From Myxococcales bacterium (GTDB taxonomy: Bacteria > Myxococcota_A > UBA9160 > JALSIO01), in contig JALSIO010000749.1 in NCBI GenBank assembly GCA_026989995.1, positions 1 to 10,542 on the forward strand: a stretch of 10,542 nt of DNA, read 5' to 3'. The notes beneath the pieces are model-generated. The model searched no databases. It saw only the letters and a program-made list of their open reading frames with translations, and was not told the origin of the DNA. Numbering within the stretch: the first letter of the stretch is position 1; the number at the start of each line of letters is the position of its first letter. Below, piece by piece: positions 7,083 through 10,542 of this stretch. The translations under genes and the position numbers were made by a program.

Positions 7083-7087
7083 CCTCC
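7083..7087 (-). promoter_or_regulatory. Shine-Dalgarno GGAGG of purC
   Basis: GGAGG on the minus strand (within GGGAGGAACC) is followed 4 nt later by the ATG at 7078. It fixes the purC start against the longer open frame that reaches 7279. Confidence 0.75.
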
Positions 7088-7113
7088 CACCGATCTCGGG
7101 TCGATGCATGTCC

Positions 7114-7142
7114 GATATACCGCTCCGGCGCCCGCGAACCAA
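7114..7142 (-). promoter_or_regulatory. Candidate sigma70-type promoter for the purC-lnt operon
   Basis: The minus strand reads TTGGTT (7142-7137), a 17-nt spacer, then TATATC (7119-7114). These match the -35 consensus at 3 of 6 and the -10 consensus at 4 of 6 positions, with ideal spacing, in the most AT-rich patch of the intergenic region. Transcription would start near 7107, leaving a leader of about 30 nt that contains the GGAGG. A small GGACG-GCC-CGTCC repeat at 7145-7157 lies just upstream of the -35 and could be an operator, though 5-bp arms are weak evidence. Confidence 0.4.
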
Positions 7143-7282
7143 GCGGACGGCCCGTCCACCCGATCCCCGCGGGGCCGCCGGGTGTGTCTCAAGGCCCCGC
7201 GAGATTCCTCCGATCCCACCCGGGACGGCCCACCCCTGCCGGGGCGCGGGGGGCGGCCGAAGCCATGGGCGCCCTGCACTCT

Positions 7283-7296
7283 GGAGGCTCCCCTTG
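7283..7296 (+). promoter_or_regulatory. Shine-Dalgarno GGAGG and TTG start of the REC-GGDEF gene
   Basis: GGAGG at 7283-7287 is followed by a 6-nt spacer and TTG at 7294-7296, whose frame reads straight into the receiver domain strand beta1 (RVLIAEDQ). This decides the start over the in-frame ATG at 7108, which would add 62 non-family residues and would lie inside the purC leader region. Confidence 0.75.
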
Positions 7297-8262
7297 CGGG
7301 TCCTGATCGCCGAGGACCAGGCCATTTCCCGCCGCCTGCTGACCCACGCCCTCGAGAAGTGGGGCTACGAGGTCACGGCGGTCCGCGACGGCCGCGAGGC
7401 CTGGGAAGTCCTCCAGCGCGACGACTCGCCCAATCTCGCCATCCTCGACTGGATGATGCCGGGCCTGAACGGTGTCGAGGTGGTGCGCCGGATCCGGGAG
7501 CGCAACGCCGAGCCCTACACCTACGTGATCCTCCTGACCGGGCGCTCCGAGAAGGAGGACCTCGTCGAGGCCATGGGCTCCGGGGCCGACGACTACATCG
7601 TCAAGCCCTTCAACCGCGACGAGCTCGAGGTCCGGGTGCGAGCGGGCCGGCGCATCGTGGAGCTGCAGCAGGAGCTGATCCGCATGCGGGAGGCCGTGCG
7701 CCACCAGGCCCGCCACGACGCGCTCACGGGGCTGTACAACCGCGGCGCGATCCTCGAGATCCTGCACCGCGAGCTCGGGCGCGCGCGGCGGGAGCGCAGC
7801 GCGATCAGCGTGATTCTCGCCGACCTCGACGAGTTCAAGCGCATCAACGACACCCGCGGTCACCTCGCGGGCGATGCGGTGCTGCGGGAGGCCGCGCGGC
7901 GGATGGCGCGATGTGTGCGCGGATACGACAGCGTCGGCCGCTATGGGGGCGAGGAGTTCCTCTGCGTGCTGCCCGGCTGCGACACGGAGCTCGCCGGGCG
8001 GGTGGCCGAGCGCATCCGCACCACCGTGGTCTCCGAACCCGTGGCCGCAGGCGAGGACAGCCTTCGCATCACCGTCAGCCTCGGCGTCGCCTCCACCTCG
8101 GGTCCGGCCACACCGACTGCCGACGCGCTGCTCCAGGCCGCCGACGAGGCCCTCTACCTCGCCAAGGAGGCCGGGCGCAACCGCGTGGGGCTCGCGGCGC
8201 CCGTGGAGGGCACCCTCGTCCTTCCCCTCGGCCTCGAGGGAAACGACGCCACCCCCTCCTGA
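7294..8262 (+). CDS. REC-GGDEF response regulator, diguanylate cyclase (PleD/WspR-like architecture)
   Basis: This 322-residue cytoplasmic signalling protein is predicted to make cyclic di-GMP from two GTP when phosphorylated by a histidine kinase. The receiver domain (1-120) has acidic residues E7-D8, phospho-acceptor D52 in LDWMMPG, T82 and K104-P105, a full active set. A helical linker with coiled-coil character (about 121-140) leads into the GGDEF domain: DALTGLYNR (142-150), [10 protein letters not shown] (177-186), YGGEEF (217-222, the active GGEEF form) and SLGVA (262-266). The product-inhibition I-site RxxD is present at R209-D212, five residues before GGEEF, so feedback control by c-di-GMP is expected. 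The TTG start is supported by GGAGG at 7283. The gene is divergent from purC; no partner kinase is in view. It may share a transcript with the isomerase gene 56 nt downstream. Confidence 0.95.
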   Translation: MRVLIAEDQAISRRLLTHALEKWGYEVTAVRDGREAWEVLQRDDSPNLAILDWMMPGLNGVEVVRRIRERNAEPYTYVILLTGRSEKEDLVEAMGSGADDYIVKPFNRDELEVRVRAGRRIVELQQELIRMREAVRHQARHDALTGLYNRGAILEILHRELGRARRERSAISVILADLDEFKRINDTRGHLAGDAVLREAARRMARCVRGYDSVGRYGGEEFLCVLPGCDTELAGRVAERIRTTVVSEPVAAGEDSLRITVSLGVASTSGPATPTADALLQAADEALYLAKEAGRNRVGLAAPVEGTLVLPLGLEGNDATPS

Positions 8263-8273
8263 GCCTCCGCCTG

Positions 8274-8308
8274 CCTTCCGGCTAAGATCCCCCCGCCGGG
8301 CCGGAAGG
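8274..8308 (+). repeat. Inverted repeat between the GGDEF and isomerase genes, overlapping the isomerase Shine-Dalgarno
   Basis: CCTTCCGGC at 8274-8282 is exactly complementary to GCCGGAAGG at 8300-8308, with a 17-nt loop; a U-G pair can extend the stem by one. The right arm contains the AAGG of the best Shine-Dalgarno (AAGGA, 8305-8309) for the ATG at 8319. On a transcript from the upstream gene, the hairpin would hide that site or act as a weak attenuator. There is no T-tract after it. Confidence 0.5.
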
Positions 8309-8318
8309 ACGGAAGACC

Positions 8319-9140
8319 ATGAGGGACATACCGGTTCTCGAAGAGCTCGACGAGGGGGTCCTGCGGCTCACCCTGAACCGTCCCCACCGCAAGAACGCCT
8401 TCGACGACGCCCAGTGGAACGGCCTTCGGACTGCGCTCGAGCGGGCCCGCGGGGACGACTCCGTGGCCGTGGTGGTCGTGACCGGGGCCGGCGGCGACTT
8501 CTCGGCCGGCCAGGATCTCCGCGCCTTCCGGAGCGCGACGGCGGACGAAGGGGCCGGGGAGGTGGCTTCGGCCGGGGGCGCGGAGGCCATTGCCCTGCAT
8601 CCCTTCGGCCGCTTCATGAATGCGCTCTGCGCCTTCGACAAACCGCTGCTCGCGGCGGCGCCGGGCGTCGCCGTGGGGATCGGCGCCACGCTTCTCTTCC
8701 ACTGCGACCTCGTCTACGTGGGCGAGAGCCTGCGACTGCGGCTTCCCTTCGTGAGCCTGGGACTCGTCCCCGAGGCGGCGAGCAGCTATCTGCTCCAGGT
8801 GGCGATCGGAAGCCAGCGGGCTGCCGAGCTCTTCTACACCGCCGAGTGGGTGGACGCCCGCCGCGCGGTGGAGCTCGGAATCGCCGCGCGGGCCTTCCCC
8901 GACCGGGTGCTCCTCGAGGCCACCCTCGAGAAGGCCCGCGAGATCGCGCGCTGGCCGGTGCGCTCGCTTCAGGCCACGAAGCGCTGCCTTCGGGCCGTCC
9001 ACGCCGAGGGAATCCGCATCGCCCGCGCGGCCGAGGACGCCGGCATGGCCGCGCAGGCGGGGTCGCCGGAGAATGTGGAGGCGATCCGGGCCTTCCTCGA
9101 GAAGCGGGAGCCCGACTTCCGGAACCTGCGGCCGGGCTGA
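8319..9140 (+). CDS. Enoyl-CoA hydratase/isomerase family protein, likely delta3,delta2-enoyl-CoA isomerase type
   Basis: This 273-residue crotonase-fold protein is of normal length. The N-terminal part has LTLNRPHRKNAF (17-28), and the CoA oxyanion loop is FSAGQDL (61-67). The second oxyanion segment is APGVAVGIGATLLFHCD (114-130). At the two positions where true hydratases carry catalytic Glu, this protein has Thr124 and Phe144. It has a Glu at 152 in LGLVPEAASS, where hydratases have PGxGG. That pattern is the one known from ECI2/Eci1-type delta3,delta2-enoyl-CoA isomerases, which shift cis/trans-3 double bonds to trans-2 during beta-oxidation of unsaturated acyl chains. Isomerase is therefore favoured over hydratase, by analogy. 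The ATG at 8319 has AAGGA 9 nt upstream and GGAAG nearer. It follows the GGDEF gene by 56 nt across an inverted repeat and converges on the dehydrogenase. Confidence 0.9.
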   Translation: MRDIPVLEELDEGVLRLTLNRPHRKNAFDDAQWNGLRTALERARGDDSVAVVVVTGAGGDFSAGQDLRAFRSATADEGAGEVASAGGAEAIALHPFGRFMNALCAFDKPLLAAAPGVAVGIGATLLFHCDLVYVGESLRLRLPFVSLGLVPEAASSYLLQVAIGSQRAAELFYTAEWVDARRAVELGIAARAFPDRVLLEATLEKAREIARWPVRSLQATKRCLRAVHAEGIRIARAAEDAGMAAQAGSPENVEAIRAFLEKREPDFRNLRPG

Positions 9141-9169
9141 GCCCGCCTGGGGGGTCGGCGCGGAACCCG

Positions 9170-9292
9170 GCGCGGTGGGAGCCCGGGCGACGCGGGCCCT
9201 GATCGCGGGCAGCACGGGGCCGGAGCGCAGGCCGAGGGGGGCCGCGCCGCGGGCGGCTCGTGGTCGCCCGCTCCGACGTCCTCCCACCGCGC
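9170..9292. repeat. Long-range 12-bp inverted repeat spanning the convergent intergenic region
   Basis: GCGCGGTGGGAG at 9170-9181 is perfectly complementary to CTCCCACCGCGC at 9281-9292, separated by 99 nt. The right arm ends 1 nt before the dehydrogenase stop codon. A nested 7-bp pair lies inside (CGGGCGA at 9184-9190 with TCGCCCG at 9264-9270), so the two together could form one long bulged stem. The interior (9191-9263) is very GC-rich and has no credible open frame. It may serve as a bidirectional transcript end for the two converging genes or encode a structured RNA; no U-tract is present. Confidence 0.5.
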
Positions 9293-9293
9293 G

Positions 9294-10217
<924 letters not shown>

Positions 10218-10542
10218 GACCGGAGCATAGGGCCTCGGCCCGCGGTTCCGGCCGGCCCGGCCCCGGCGCGGACCCACGCCACCACCCCGGCGGCCAGGCC
10301 GAGAAGCGCGAGCCAGCGCACGTCCACCACCGGCGGACCGGGAGGTGCCCCGGCCCGGAGGGGCTCCAGGACCAGCCGGAGGCCGCCGAGGCCCGCGAGC
10401 ACGGCGCCGGGCACGCGGCGGAGCGGGAGCCGGGCGCCCGCCCGGGCGAGGACGAGGCATCCGGCGAGGTCGTAGAGCGCGGTGGGATGCCGAAGCCGCC
10501 CCGAGGCCACCGCGAGGCCGAGGGCCCGCAAGGCCGGAAGGG

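Noticed and set aside
7186..7194. TTGAGA on the minus strand as an alternative -35 for purC
   Set aside because: Good hexamer match, but no -10-like sequence lies 16-19 nt downstream; the TTGGTT-17-TATATC pair is better placed.
7145..7231. Direct repeat GGACGGCCC at 7145-7153 and 7223-7231 in the divergent intergenic region
   Set aside because: Nine GC-rich bases repeated once within 80 nt is close to what composition alone would give; no symmetric placement relative to a promoter.
7079..7279. A 67-codon upstream extension of purC
   Set aside because: It lacks similarity to PurC, crosses the promoter candidate, and the ATG at 7078 has a strong Shine-Dalgarno and the correct N-terminus.
5765..7306. 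Plus-strand open frame of about 513 codons opposite lnt and purC
   Set aside because: Antisense shadow. purC and lnt have unmistakable catalytic motifs on the minus strand and the plus-strand translation has none.
10218..10460. An 81-codon upstream extension of the dehydrogenase
   Set aside because: Pro/Arg/Gly-rich sequence overlapping the Lgt-like gene in another frame; the Rossmann loop normally lies near the N-terminus, as it does with the ATG at 10217.

Overview
This is a gene-dense, very GC-rich bacterial chromosome segment (roughly three quarters G+C by eye, codons ending almost always in G or C). A complete apolipoprotein N-acyltransferase (Lnt) and the end of an Lgt-like protein point to a diderm (Gram-negative) organism. 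The long-form PurC, the free-standing E2-like acyltransferase and the GC content would suit a Myxococcota/Desulfobacterota/Binatota-type lineage, but that placement is inference. I see no mobile element, CRISPR array, tRNA or rRNA. The content is mostly housekeeping and accessory metabolism.

Layout. Positions 1-104 hold the first codons of an unidentified minus-strand gene that runs off the left end. Positions 105-307 are non-coding and contain two strong inverted repeats. From 7078 down to 308 lies a tightly packed minus-strand series of seven genes, read in this order: purC (SAICAR synthetase), lnt, a GNAT acetyltransferase, a stand-alone 2-oxoacid-dehydrogenase E2-type catalytic domain, a zinc-finger-less DnaJ/CbpA, a TetR-family regulator and a zinc-free quinone oxidoreductase. 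The largest gap is 46 nt and two junctions are TTGA or TAGATG couplings, so a single operon is likely. A plausible sigma70-like promoter sits just upstream of purC.

Divergently, on the plus strand, lie a REC-GGDEF diguanylate cyclase response regulator (TTG start with a strong Shine-Dalgarno) and, 56 nt further on, an enoyl-CoA hydratase/isomerase-family protein whose active-site residues look like a delta3,delta2-enoyl-CoA isomerase. Convergent to these, on the minus strand, are a beta-hydroxyacid dehydrogenase (3-hydroxyisobutyrate dehydrogenase/tartronate semialdehyde reductase family) and, overlapping its start, the C-terminal part of an Lgt-like membrane protein that enters from the right end.

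Functionally the window joins purine synthesis and lipoprotein maturation (Lnt, and possibly Lgt) with protein folding, c-di-GMP signalling and CoA/branched-chain-type metabolism. The observations most worth a second look are the E2-type protein, which has Glu where the family has its catalytic His and is stop-start coupled to dnaJ; the 12-bp inverted repeat framing the convergent intergenic region; and the inverted repeat that would bury the ribosome-binding region of the isomerase gene. I did not find a clearly new multi-gene system.
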